Positions 1 to 7,754 of a DNA stretch of 47,130 nt are shown piece after piece (within the stretch, counting starts at the first letter, position 1; each line of letters begins with the position of its first letter). Origin of the DNA: Burkholderiales bacterium. GTDB taxonomy: Bacteria; Pseudomonadota; Gammaproteobacteria; Burkholderiales; Eutrophovitaceae. A model generated the notes under the pieces. It did no database searches. It saw only the letters and a program-made list of their open reading frames with translations, and was not told the origin of the DNA. The translations under genes and the position numbers were made by a program. The stretch spans positions 1-47,130 of the forward strand of contig DATMAN010000088.1 of the NCBI GenBank assembly GCA_035560005.1, in the 5' to 3' direction.

Positions 1-75
1 GGTCGAGCCCCCGCCGCTGCCGTTTCGCAGCGGTGCTTTCGGTTCACGCCGGCCGACTCGCGGTCGTTCACACCG

Positions 76-327
76 ATGCGCATTCTCCTTTCTTCTCTGT
101 TGCTGGCCGTGCTGCTCGCCGGCTGCAAGACCCCGACTGCACTGACCGCGCAAGCGATCGGCTGCAGCCGCACGGGCGTGGACATCGTCGACAGCGAGTT
201 CAAGCGCCAGGGCTCCACCACCGCGTGGTGCGCGCGCTGCGAGGGCAAGGTGTACCAGTGCGTGACCACGCCGGCCCGTGACCGGGTCGAATGCCGCGAA
301 GCCCGGCCCGGGAGCCCGTGCGGCTGA
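76..327 (+). CDS. Small hypothetical lipoprotein
   Basis: An 83-residue protein starts with a short hydrophobic signal ending in the lipobox Leu-Ala-Gly-Cys (Cys17), so it is probably exported, lipid-modified and held in the cell envelope. The mature part has several further cysteines (a Cys-x-x-Cys near residue 52 and others towards the end) that could form disulfides or a small metal site. I recognise no family. It sits 12 bases upstream of the 5-oxoprolinase genes on the same strand but need not share their function. The lipobox is seen directly; the role is unknown. Confidence 0.6.
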   Translation: MRILLSSLLLAVLLAGCKTPTALTAQAIGCSRTGVDIVDSEFKRQGSTTAWCARCEGKVYQCVTTPARDRVECREARPGSPCG

Positions 328-339
328 CAGCGCTGCGTC

Positions 340-1074
340 ATGCCCGACGACGCGCGTGTCCATCTGAGCTTCGCCCCGCTCGGCGACCGGGCGCTGCTGG
401 TGGAGGTGGGCGAAGCGCTCGATCCTGTCGTCACCGCGCGGGTGCGCACCGTGGCGGCCCGCATCACGGCCCGGGCGCTTCGCGGTGTCACCGACGTCGT
501 CCCCGCGTTCTGCTCGGTCGCCCTGCACTACGACCCGGGCGCGCTGCGCGACCGCTCCGGCGAGAAGACGCCCTACGACGCGCTGGTCGAGCAACTGCAG
601 GAACTGCTGGCCGAGGTTGCCGACGCCGAACCGGTGGAAGGACGGTTGTTCGAAATCCCGGTCGTGTACGGCGGTGCGTTCGGCGAGGACCTTGCGCCGC
701 TTGCGCAGGCGAGGGGCCTGGCGCCGGAACAGGTCGCCGAAATTCACTGCGCGCAGACCTATTCGGTGTACATGCTGGGCTTTGCGCCCGGATTCGGTTA
801 TCTGGGGCCGGTCGACGAGCGGCTGAGGCAGCCGCGCCGTGAGATGCCGCGCACGCGCGTGGTCGCGGGCAGCGTCGCGCTGGCCAACGCGTTCACCGGT
901 ATCTACCCGATGGAGCTGCCGGGTGGCTGGCACGTCATCGGCCGCACTCCGTGGCGCCTGTTCGATGTGGAGCGCAATCCGCCGGCACTGCTCGCCGCGG
1001 GCGATCGCGTGAGATTCGTTCCCATCACCCCGGCCGAGTTCGACGTCGCCGCAGCCAGGCAGCCATGGCGCTGA
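340..1074 (+). CDS. pxpB: 5-oxoprolinase subunit PxpB (KipI / allophanate hydrolase subunit 1 family)
   Basis: This 244-residue protein belongs to the KipI/AHS1 family. With PxpC and PxpA it makes the prokaryotic ATP-dependent 5-oxoprolinase, which opens 5-oxoproline (pyroglutamate) to glutamate. The family signature GFAPGFGYL is at residues 147-155 and GWHVIGRTP at 196-204; the length is normal. Its stop lies 10 bases inside the start of pxpC, and pxpC overlaps pxpA, so the three are almost certainly translated together. In older annotations it appears as a KipI-like inhibitor or urea amidolyase-related protein, but the complete B-C-A set makes 5-oxoprolinase the best call. Confidence 0.93.
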   Translation: MPDDARVHLSFAPLGDRALLVEVGEALDPVVTARVRTVAARITARALRGVTDVVPAFCSVALHYDPGALRDRSGEKTPYDALVEQLQELLAEVADAEPVEGRLFEIPVVYGGAFGEDLAPLAQARGLAPEQVAEIHCAQTYSVYMLGFAPGFGYLGPVDERLRQPRREMPRTRVVAGSVALANAFTGIYPMELPGGWHVIGRTPWRLFDVERNPPALLAAGDRVRFVPITPAEFDVAAARQPWR

Positions 1075-2072
1075 AGATTCTGCGCGCCGGAGTGCTGACG
1101 ACGGTGCAGGACCTCGGCCGATCCGGCTATCAGCGCTTTGGCGTGCCGGTGTCGGGCGCGATGGATGCCTATTCGCTGCGCATCGCCAACGCGCTGGTGG
1201 GCAATGGCTCCGAGGCGGCCGGACTGGAGCTCACGCTGGAGGGCCCGGCGATCGAGTTCGACGAGGACAGCTTGTTCGCGGTGTGCGGCGCGGATCTCGC
1301 GCCGCGCGTGGCGGATCGTCCCGTGCCGATGTTCCGTCCGGTCTGGGTTCGCGCAGGCACGCGCGTGGAATTCGGTGCGGCGCGGGTCGGAAGCCGTGCC
1401 TACCTCGCGGTCGCGGGCGGCATCGACGTCGCCCCGGTACTGGGCAGCCGCTCCACGTACTTGCGCGCGAACCTGGGGGGCTTGGAAGGCCGGGCGCTCA
1501 AGCGCGGCGACCGCCTCGGCGTCGGAGTGCCCGAGGCGACGCTCTATCCGCGGTTGAAGGCGCAAGCGCTGGGCTCGCCCGGCGGCATGGCCGCAGCGCA
1601 GTGGGCAGTGCGCGCTCGTGCGGAAAAGCTGCAGCGCACGCCCCAGACGCTGCGCTTCGTGTCCGGCGGATACTGGGAGACGCTCCCCGCCGAAAGCCGC
1701 GCGCGTTTCACCGGCTCCGAATACCGCGTCGGCGCGGCCTCCGACCGGATGGGCTACCGTCTGGAAGGTGCGCAGATCGACAGTGGAGCACGCCGGGAAG
1801 TGCTGTCGGAGGCGGTTGCCTTCGGTACCATCCAGCTGCCGCCCGACGGCAATCCCATCGTGCTGATGGCCGATCGCCAGGTGACCGGCGGTTATCCGCG
1901 GCTGGGCGAAGTCGCCTCCGTCGACCTCGGCCTCGCGGCGCAGCTCAAGCCGGGCGACCGCGTGCGTTTCGAGAGGATTTCGCTGACCCAGGCGCAGCAG
2001 TTGTGGATGGCGCAGGAGCGCGCGTTCGCGGAGCTGTGCGAAGCGCTGCGCGGCCACGTGGATAATGCCTAG
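1065..2072 (+). CDS. pxpC: 5-oxoprolinase subunit PxpC (biotin-dependent carboxyltransferase / KipA family)
   Basis: A 335-residue AHS2/KipA-family protein, the partner of PxpB in 5-oxoprolinase. The N-terminus carries the typical block TTVQDLGRSGYQ followed by GVPVSGAMD (residues 12-34), and SDRMGYRLEG lies in the C-terminal half. The frame is open upstream to 951, but the ATG at 1065 gives the usual family N-terminus and a 10-base overlap with pxpB, so I prefer it. The downstream end overlaps pxpA by 8 bases. The family is related to carboxyltransferase domains, hence the common annotation, but this operon points to 5-oxoproline cleavage. Confidence 0.93.
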   Translation: MALKILRAGVLTTVQDLGRSGYQRFGVPVSGAMDAYSLRIANALVGNGSEAAGLELTLEGPAIEFDEDSLFAVCGADLAPRVADRPVPMFRPVWVRAGTRVEFGAARVGSRAYLAVAGGIDVAPVLGSRSTYLRANLGGLEGRALKRGDRLGVGVPEATLYPRLKAQALGSPGGMAAAQWAVRARAEKLQRTPQTLRFVSGGYWETLPAESRARFTGSEYRVGAASDRMGYRLEGAQIDSGARREVLSEAVAFGTIQLPPDGNPIVLMADRQVTGGYPRLGEVASVDLGLAAQLKPGDRVRFERISLTQAQQLWMAQERAFAELCEALRGHVDNA

Positions 2073-2838
2073 CAGCGTCGACCTCAACTGCGATCTGGGC
2101 GAAGACTCGAGCGCCGAAGGTCGCGCGCGCGAGGAGGCGGTGCTTGCATTCGTCAGCTCGATCAACGTCGCCTGCGGGCTGCACGCCGGAGACGCGCACG
2201 TGATGCGCCGGCTCATGCGCCTCGCGGCGCAGAAGGGCATCGCGGTGGGCGCGCACCCGTCGCTCGCCGATCGCGAGCATTTCGGCCGGCGCGAGCTTCC
2301 GGTGACTGCAGAGGAGGTCTACGAGCTGGTGATCTATCAGCTCGGTGCGGCGCAGGCGATCGCGCGCTCGGCCGGAACGCGGCTCGCCCACGTCAAGGCG
2401 CACGGCGCGCTGTACAACATGGCTGCGCGCGATGCCACGCTGGCACGGGCGATTGCCGAGGCGGTGCGGGACTTCGACGCGCGCCTGGTGATGTTCGGGC
2501 TCTCCGGCTCCAGCCTCATCGCGGCGGCCGAAGCGGCGGGGCTCAGGAGCGCTGCCGAAGTGTTCGCCGATCGGACTTACCAGGCCGACGGCAGCCTCAC
2601 GCCGCGCTCGCGCCCCGACGCGCTGATCCACGACGAGGATGCCGCGGCGGCGCAGGTGCTGCAGATGATCGAACAGGGTACCGTCCGCGCGGTTGACGGG
2701 CGCACGGTGAAAGTGCGCGCAGACACCATCTGCATCCACGGCGACGCACCACAGGCTCCGGCGTTCGCGGCTCGGCTGCGGCGGGCGCTGGAGAGTCGCG
2801 GGGTGCAGGTCAGGCCGGTTGCGGCGATCCCTGCTTGA
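2065..2838 (+). CDS. pxpA: 5-oxoprolinase subunit PxpA (LamB/YcsF family)
   Basis: A 257-residue LamB/YcsF-family protein, the third 5-oxoprolinase subunit. It begins with the characteristic SVDLNCDLGE block and contains the conserved INVACGLHAGD, GAHPSLADRE and HVKAHGALYN segments expected of the family, at normal length. It starts inside the end of pxpC (8-base overlap) and closes the pxpB-pxpC-pxpA operon. The following gene converges on it from the other strand after 60 bases. Function follows from known bacterial PxpABC complexes; the conserved blocks are seen here. Confidence 0.94.
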   Translation: MPSSVDLNCDLGEDSSAEGRAREEAVLAFVSSINVACGLHAGDAHVMRRLMRLAAQKGIAVGAHPSLADREHFGRRELPVTAEEVYELVIYQLGAAQAIARSAGTRLAHVKAHGALYNMAARDATLARAIAEAVRDFDARLVMFGLSGSSLIAAAEAAGLRSAAEVFADRTYQADGSLTPRSRPDALIHDEDAAAAQVLQMIEQGTVRAVDGRTVKVRADTICIHGDAPQAPAFAARLRRALESRGVQVRPVAAIPA

Positions 2839-2898
2839 ATTCTCCGGTCGCGGATCGCGGCGGCGCCCGCTCGGGCAGGCCATGGCCGCGATCCTCCG

Positions 2899-3468
2899 CT
2901 AGTCGCGCACCGCCTCGATGCCGATGGTTATCCGGACCTCGTCGCCGATGCCGGGCAGGTAGGCCGTCATCCCGAACTGGGAGCGCTTGAGGGTGGTCAC
3001 GGCATTCGCGCCGCAGACGTGCTTCTTGTTGATCGGGTTCTGCCCGCAGTTGAAGTTGGTGATGGTCAGGCTCACGGGCAAGGTCTTGCCCAGGAGCGTC
3101 AGCTCTCCGTCTACACCGGCGAGCCTGTCACCCTCGAAGGTGAGCCGCGTGGACTTGTAGCTCATGGCCGGAAAGACAGCGACGTTGAAAAAGTCCTCTG
3201 CACGCAGATGCTCGTCGCGCTTGGCGTGGCCGGTATCGATCGAGGCGGTGTCGATGACGATCTCGATGCTGCCGGTCCCTGCGGTGCGGTCGAGCACGAT
3301 CCGCCCCCGGGTGGAATCGAAGGTCCCGCGCATGTTGGAGAAACCCAGGTGGTTGATCTCGAAACCCGGATAGGTATGCGCGGGATCCACGGTGTAGGAC
3401 TCGGGAGCCGCCAGTGCCGTGGTGGACAATGCCGCGGCAAAGCTGGCGGCGACGGCTGCTCTGTGCAT
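2899..3468 (-). CDS. YceI family periplasmic protein (first of a tandem pair)
   Basis: A 189-residue protein with a cleavable signal peptide (Ala-Leu-Ala near residues 18-20). It has YceI-family features: the opening YTVDPAHTYPGFEINHLGFS, then DTASIDTGHAKRDEHLRAEDFF and the VSGELTLLG-like segment. YceI proteins are lipocalin-like beta-barrels that bind long isoprenoid or similar lipids in the periplasm. It lies 46 bases downstream of a second yceI-like gene and a cytochrome b561 gene on the same strand, resembling the yceJ-yceI arrangement of enterobacteria. A well placed GGAGG-type ribosome site precedes the ATG. The ligand is not inferable. Confidence 0.9.
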   Translation of the reverse strand: MHRAAVAASFAAALSTTALAAPESYTVDPAHTYPGFEINHLGFSNMRGTFDSTRGRIVLDRTAGTGSIEIVIDTASIDTGHAKRDEHLRAEDFFNVAVFPAMSYKSTRLTFEGDRLAGVDGELTLLGKTLPVSLTITNFNCGQNPINKKHVCGANAVTTLKRSQFGMTAYLPGIGDEVRITIGIEAVRD

Positions 3469-3514
3469 CGGAAGCCTCCTTGCCTGAACTATCAGAGCGA
3501 TAAGACGGCGCGGC

Positions 3515-4069
3515 TCAGCCGGCAGTTCCGGACTGGACGATGCGGAATCGCACCTGGACCTCGTCGGCCACGGTGTCGGTGTCGGACCAGACCCCTTCGC
3601 CGATCTTGAACTGCAGCCGCAGCAGCGTGAATCCGCCCTCGTAGGCGGTCGCTGTGCCGGATTTCTTCACCGTGAACGGGGCGGTGATGTCGCGCGTGAT
3701 GCCCTTGATCGTGAGCTTGCCCTGCGCTTCGAAGCGGTCGGGGCCGAGCTGACGCACGCCGGTGGAGACGAACTTCGCCGTCGGAAAGGCCGCGAGATTG
3801 AACCATCCCTTCTTCTTCACCTCGCTGTCCGCCTCTTCGCTGCCGGTGTCGACGCTGCCCAGGTCGACCTCGATCTGCGCCTGCGAGGCGGCGAGGTTCT
3901 TCGGATCGAACCGGATCTGCGCGGTGAACTTGCGGAAGCGGCCCTCGACCGGGACGTTCATCTGGGTGGAAATGAAGACGATCTCGCTTCTGGCGTAATC
4001 GATCGTCTGGGCCTGGGCCAGCAGCGGCAATCCGGCCGCGGCCAAGCAAAGCAGCTCAAGCGGTCTCAT
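3515..4069 (-). CDS. YceI family protein (second of a tandem pair)
   Basis: A 184-residue YceI-like protein with a signal peptide that probably ends at Ala-Gln-Ala (around residue 20). Conserved family features include DLGSVDTGSEEADSEVKKKGWFN, in which the usual DxxxxFF is altered, and the GKLTIKGITRDITAPF beta-strand pair. The frame is open to 4168, but the ATG at 4069 begins the signal peptide directly and overlaps the end of the cytochrome b561 gene by 14 bases, fitting one transcript. The sequence differs clearly from the neighbouring YceI protein, so the two probably bind different ligands or act in sequence. Confidence 0.88.
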   Translation of the reverse strand: MRPLELLCLAAAGLPLLAQAQTIDYARSEIVFISTQMNVPVEGRFRKFTAQIRFDPKNLAASQAQIEVDLGSVDTGSEEADSEVKKKGWFNLAAFPTAKFVSTGVRQLGPDRFEAQGKLTIKGITRDITAPFTVKKSGTATAYEGGFTLLRLQFKIGEGVWSDTDTVADEVQVRFRIVQSGTAG

Positions 4070-4610
4070 GCCTCCGGTTCCTCTGCTTGACGACCGGCAG
4101 CATGCGAACCAGCACGTCGTCCCGGTCGGCGAAGTGATGCTTGAGCGCGGCGGCGACATGCAGTGCAACGATGGTCATCATCGTCATGTTCAGATAGAAG
4201 TGCACCGCCTTGAGGGCGTCCGCCGCGTCCTTGTTCTTGGAGATCAGATCCGGTATGGGCACCAGGCCCAGGTAGACCGTCTGGAAGCCCGATGCGGAGC
4301 TGAACAGCCAGCCGGAGACCGGAATGGCGAGCGTCAGAATGTAGAGCAGCGCGTGCGAAGCGTGAGCGGCGAGGCGCTGCCAGGCCGGCATCGGCGGCAG
4401 CGGCGGCGTGCGATGGGTCAGCCGCCAGATGATGCGCAGCACGACGAGCAGAAAGATCGTCACACCGATCCATTTGTGATACGAGTACAGCCTGAGCTTG
4501 AGCGGAGACAGCGGCAGGTCGTGCATGTACAGACCGAGCGCAAAGGTGCCGAAGATCGCTGCGGCGATCAACCAGTGCAGCACGATCGCGACCGTGGTGT
4601 AGCGGTTCAT
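4056..4610 (-). CDS. Cytochrome b561 family protein
   Basis: A 184-residue integral membrane cytochrome b with four transmembrane segments, of the prokaryotic b561 (CybB/YceJ) type. The candidate haem ligands are His12 (VLHWL), His45 (SYHKWIG), His137 (AVHFYLN) and His151 (ALHVAAAL), in the expected helices. The family moves electrons between quinol and a periplasmic or membrane acceptor. I start at the ATG at 4610, giving MNRYT and the first helix; the frame is open to 4661. It heads a minus-strand operon with two YceI proteins, a pairing seen in many proteobacteria and suggesting a shared envelope redox/lipid role. Confidence 0.9.
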   Translation of the reverse strand: MNRYTTVAIVLHWLIAAAIFGTFALGLYMHDLPLSPLKLRLYSYHKWIGVTIFLLVVLRIIWRLTHRTPPLPPMPAWQRLAAHASHALLYILTLAIPVSGWLFSSASGFQTVYLGLVPIPDLISKNKDAADALKAVHFYLNMTMMTIVALHVAAALKHHFADRDDVLVRMLPVVKQRNRRHETA

Positions 4611-4988
4611 CGCGTCTGCTGCGCACCGGCGCGCGGAAGCAGCGCCTGGTTCGCTGTCCATTGCTGAAGCATCAACGTTGTCGGCTCGTCGGCCGCCAGA
4701 TCGCCGCCTGCACTCAGGCGGGAGCGTTCCACCCTCGCCCTTGCGGGAGAGGGCGGCGCCGCGTGCCGGTCAGGGGAGATGGGCAGAACAAACTCAACCT
4801 GGTTGGGTTTCTCTGGAAATCGGCTTCAAGAACGAATTTCACCGGCCGGCGGTTGACTGTCAAGCCGGCCCGGGTGCCTTGACGGTATGGGTTCGTGCCG
4901 ACACACTGCGCGGCCATGACAACTGCTGCTCTGCGCTTCGGCGCGCCCGCTGCGATGCTGGGGTTGTCGCGCTGCGCGCGGTGGATAC
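4611..4988. other. Intergenic region between divergent genes, with REP-like hairpin
   Basis: This 378-base region separates the minus-strand cytochrome b561 operon from the plus-strand molybdopterin-binding gene, so it should hold both promoters. I find no good matched -35/-10 pair. The one clear structure is the hairpin at 4732-4753. Reading frames cross the region, but none has a recognisable product or a good start. Confidence 0.5.
4732..4753. repeat. REP-like intergenic inverted repeat
   Basis: Arms CCCTCgCCC and GGGaGAGGG flank a TTGC loop, giving an 8-pair hairpin with one internal mismatch. This resembles the CCCTCtCCC/GGGaGAGGG type of short dispersed intergenic element common in beta- and gammaproteobacteria. 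Only this copy is seen in the window, so the repeat status is inference. Confidence 0.4.
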
Positions 4989-5813
4989 ATGGCTGAGCGC
5001 TCTTTGCCCGGTTCCGCGGGCGACGCGCGCCTGCGCGGTCGCATCCCCACAGGGGCCCCTGCTCCACGCTTCGGCGCGCTCATCATCGGCGACGAGATCC
5101 TGTCGGGGAAGCGGCAGGACCGGCATTTCGCCAAAGCGATCGAGATCCTCGGGCGGCGCGGCCTCACACTGTCGTGGAGTATGTATCTGCCGGACGAGCC
5201 GGACATGATCGCCGAGGTCCTCACCAGCACCATGGGGCGGCCGGACGTGGTGTTCTCGTTCGGCGGCATCGGCGCCACGCCCGATGATCACACCCGGCAG
5301 TGCGCGGCGAAAGCGGCCGGCGTCGCACTGGCCTTGCACCCCGATGCCAAACGCGAGATCGAAGCGCGCTTCGGTGCCGAGGCGTACCCCAAGCGCATCG
5401 AGATGGGCGTGTTTCCGGTGGGCAGCCGCATCATTCCCAATCCCTACAACCGCGTGCCCGGCTTCAGCTACCGGCGGCATCACTTTCTTCCGGGGTTCCC
5501 GGAGATGGCCTGGCCGATGATGGAATGGGTGCTGGATAACGAGTATCGCGAATTTCACCGCGCCACGCCGCCGGTCGACGTGGCGATCATCGTCAAGGAC
5601 GCCGGCGAAAGCCAGTTGATCGATCTGATGAACGGCTGCATCGCCCGGTTCCCGGACGTGAAGCTCTTCAGCCTGCCTTCGTTCACCCCGGCCGGCCGCC
5701 GCATCGAACTGGGCGTGAAAGGCGAAGCGCGGCTCGCCAATGAAGCGCTCGACTATCTGAAGCAGGGCGTCACGAAGCTGGGATTCGGGTGGGAAGAGAG
5801 GGGTGAGGTCTGA
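4989..5813 (+). CDS. Molybdopterin-binding-domain protein (CinA N-terminal / MoaB-like)
   Basis: A 274-residue protein with a MoCF-type fold: the ALIIGDEILSGKRQDRH start (from about residue 30), SFGGIGATPDDHTRQ in the middle and a FLPGFPEMAWPMM segment. These match the N-terminal domain of the CinA/competence-damage-inducible family. The CinA C-terminal deamidase domain is absent, so this is the stand-alone form often called competence/damage-inducible protein A. It could bind a pterin or nucleotide, but its reaction is not established. The first ATG is used; the roughly 28 residues before the conserved fold are poorly constrained, so the true start may be further in. Confidence 0.82.
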   Translation: MAERSLPGSAGDARLRGRIPTGAPAPRFGALIIGDEILSGKRQDRHFAKAIEILGRRGLTLSWSMYLPDEPDMIAEVLTSTMGRPDVVFSFGGIGATPDDHTRQCAAKAAGVALALHPDAKREIEARFGAEAYPKRIEMGVFPVGSRIIPNPYNRVPGFSYRRHHFLPGFPEMAWPMMEWVLDNEYREFHRATPPVDVAIIVKDAGESQLIDLMNGCIARFPDVKLFSLPSFTPAGRRIELGVKGEARLANEALDYLKQGVTKLGFGWEERGEV

Positions 5814-6184
5814 GAGATGAGGCGAGACGCGTGGGGGTGCGCGTTTTCTCACCCGGTGACCCCAGCAGCGCGCTTGCGTCGTTTACATCGACATCATTCC
5901 GGGCGATGGAGGTTGCGATGAGCGCTTGGTTGTGGCTGGCGCGGCTGCTTGCGCCATTCCAGGTCGCGGCGGCGCCGGCCGTGGGCGCAGCCTCGCGGTG
6001 GTGGGGCGCCACGCCGGGTTCGAGCGGGCGACCGGAGCGCCTGAAGAGCTCGTCGTGATCTGCGACGCCAGCTACGAAACTCGGCGGCGCGCGGGGTGAT
6101 TGCGTCGGTGCGGCGCCGAGCCGCGGCCCTTTCCCGCCGGCTTCCTGCCGGACCCTTCGCGCGGATGAACGGTTTGCGCCGTCG
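5814..6184. other. Intergenic region upstream of the ECF sigma factor
   Basis: This 371-base region lies between two plus-strand genes. It includes a possible very short gene, an ATG at 5918 preceded by a good GGAGG site and encoding about 46 residues (to 6058) that begin with a hydrophobic stretch. I have no homology support for it and consider it unlikely. No convincing terminator or promoter pair is visible. The promoter of the downstream sigma factor may lie near its start (see that gene). Confidence 0.35.
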
Positions 6185-6796
6185 ATGATGCGGCTCGCAA
6201 TGGGTCGCGGCGTGGATGTCTCCGCTACACTGGGGCGCGTGCGGCAGGCGGATTCGGACGAGGCGCTCATGATGGCCTATCGCGACGGCGATGCCGGGGC
6301 GTTTGCCGTGCTCTACGCGCGCCATCGCGGCGGGCTCTACCGCTTCGTGCTGCGCCAGTGCGGCAGCCGCGCACTGGCCGATGAGCTGTTTCAGGACGTG
6401 TGGACCAACGTGATCGCGGCCCGCAGCCGCTATGCTCCGAGCGCGAAGTTCTCCACCTTTCTGTACCAGTGCGCGCGCAACCGCCTGATCGACCATTTCC
6501 GCTCGCAGGGGCGCAGGCTCGAAGATCCAGACGACCCCGATGATCCGGTGGATCCGCCGGCACCGGCCGCTGGCCAGCCGGAGCGGATGATCGAGCGCCG
6601 TCAGCTCGCCGCCCGGATTCTGGAAGGCGTCGAGGCTCTCCCGCCGGCGCAGCGCGAAGCCTTCCTGCTCCACGAAGAAGGCGGCCTCGCGCTCGAGGAG
6701 ATCGCGCAACTCACCGGCGTGGGGCGCGAGACCGTCAAGAGCCGGCTGCGCTACGCGCTCGCGCGGCTCAGACAGAGCCTGGAGGACTGGTCATGA
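6185..6796 (+). CDS. ECF-type RNA polymerase sigma factor
   Basis: The longest reading is 203 residues. Sigma region 2 is visible (GDAGAFAVLYARHRGGLYRF to the AR-NRLIDHFR segment), followed by an acidic/proline linker and a region 4 helix-turn-helix (LPPAQREAFLLHE, then EEIAQLTGVGRETVKSRLRYALARLR). Two regions without a region 3 indicate an extracytoplasmic-function type sigma factor. A GTG at 6239, giving VRQADSDEALMM, would shorten it to 185 residues and look more typical; the start is therefore uncertain. It overlaps the next gene by ATGA (6793-6796), a usual sigma/anti-sigma coupling. The stimulus and target genes are not visible. Confidence 0.88.
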   Translation: MMRLAMGRGVDVSATLGRVRQADSDEALMMAYRDGDAGAFAVLYARHRGGLYRFVLRQCGSRALADELFQDVWTNVIAARSRYAPSAKFSTFLYQCARNRLIDHFRSQGRRLEDPDDPDDPVDPPAPAAGQPERMIERRQLAARILEGVEALPPAQREAFLLHEEGGLALEEIAQLTGVGRETVKSRLRYALARLRQSLEDWS

Positions 6797-7713
6797 GCGA
6801 GCGACCCCGTGACGATGAGGGGCTCGAAGCGTTCCTCGCCCGGCGCTCTACGGTCTCGCAGGCGTACCGGGACGCGGCCCGGGAGGAGCCGGCCGCCGAG
6901 CTGGACGATGCCATCCTGGCGGCGTCGCGCCAAGCGGTCGGTACGCGCCCGGGCAGGGGGGGCTGGATTCGCCGCTGGAGCGCGCCGCTCGCGGCCGCGG
7001 CCGTGATCGTGCTGGCCGTGGCCGTGACGCTGAACCTGCGCGACCAGGCGGATCTGGTTCCGCGTCACGCGCCGCCGGCGTCCTCGCAACCGAGCCCACC
7101 GGTATCTTCGCAGCCTGCGCCAGGGATGGAGCCCGAATCCGGACTCCCCGGCGTACAGGGCCTGCGCGCGCCGCAGTCCCGCCTTGAAAAGAAGGCCGCG
7201 GCGCAGCGCGAAACGCAAGCTCCCGTTTCCGAAGGTTCGACCGCGGTCGAGCGCGATCGGGCGGGCGGTGTCGACGAGAATCGGACCGATATCTCCTCGC
7301 CGGCGGCGCCGATGCCCGATCTCGAGGGAAGCGCCCGCCCGGCCACGAGTCCGCCTTCGCCGGCTGCGACGGATGCAACGCGCGCTGGCGAGCGCCGAGT
7401 CGAGCCGCAGAACGCAAGTGGCGTGAGCGCCGAGAAGGCGCAAGCGCCGCCTGCGCTTTCAGCCGGACAGCCTGCACGCGAGGAGCAGGCGCGCTCGGAC
7501 CTGCGTGAACCGTCCGCCGCGCCCGCGCGCTCTGCGACGACTGCCCCGCAGACCGTGTTGCGTCAAATCGAATCGCTCTACTCGCGCGGTGCAGACGAAG
7601 AGGGTGACCGGGCGTTGCGCGAGTTCTGCAAGCGCTTTCCGCAGCATCCCCTGTCGGGCCCGCTGCAGCAGCGGGCGGCGAAGCTCGGTCCACCCTGCGC
7701 AGCGCCGCGCTAG
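6793..7713 (+). CDS. Putative anti-sigma factor, single-pass membrane protein
   Basis: A 306-residue protein translationally coupled to the upstream ECF sigma gene by a 4-base overlap. A soluble N-terminal part of about 60 residues is followed by one transmembrane helix (roughly 62-82, rich in Ala/Val/Leu), a long low-complexity Pro/Ala/Ser/Glu stretch, and a short helical C-terminus (about 255-305: IESLYSRGADEEGDRALREFCKRF). No zinc-type HxxxCxxC motif is present, so it is not a classic ZAS anti-sigma. Position and topology suggest it binds the sigma factor at the membrane, with a periplasmic sensing part. This role is inferred from context. Confidence 0.65.
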   Translation: MSERPRDDEGLEAFLARRSTVSQAYRDAAREEPAAELDDAILAASRQAVGTRPGRGGWIRRWSAPLAAAAVIVLAVAVTLNLRDQADLVPRHAPPASSQPSPPVSSQPAPGMEPESGLPGVQGLRAPQSRLEKKAAAQRETQAPVSEGSTAVERDRAGGVDENRTDISSPAAPMPDLEGSARPATSPPSPAATDATRAGERRVEPQNASGVSAEKAQAPPALSAGQPAREEQARSDLREPSAAPARSATTAPQTVLRQIESLYSRGADEEGDRALREFCKRFPQHPLSGPLQQRAAKLGPPCAAPR

Positions 7714-7754
7714 CCTTCACGCGGCGCCGGAGGCGGGCGAGCCGTTTACACGGC

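Noticed and set aside
14..33. 7-bp hairpin near the window start
   Set aside because: No T-tract follows and the upstream gene is not visible, so a terminator for an unseen gene cannot be supported.
903..2240. Open minus-strand frame of about 445 codons across pxpC
   Set aside because: It runs opposite to the clear 5-oxoprolinase genes, has arginine/histidine-rich low-complexity composition and no recognisable domain: a GC-rich antisense shadow.
5918..6058. Possible 46-residue peptide with a GGAGG-type site
   Set aside because: No homology, odd C-terminal composition and no conserved context; the ribosome site alone is weak evidence in GC-rich DNA.
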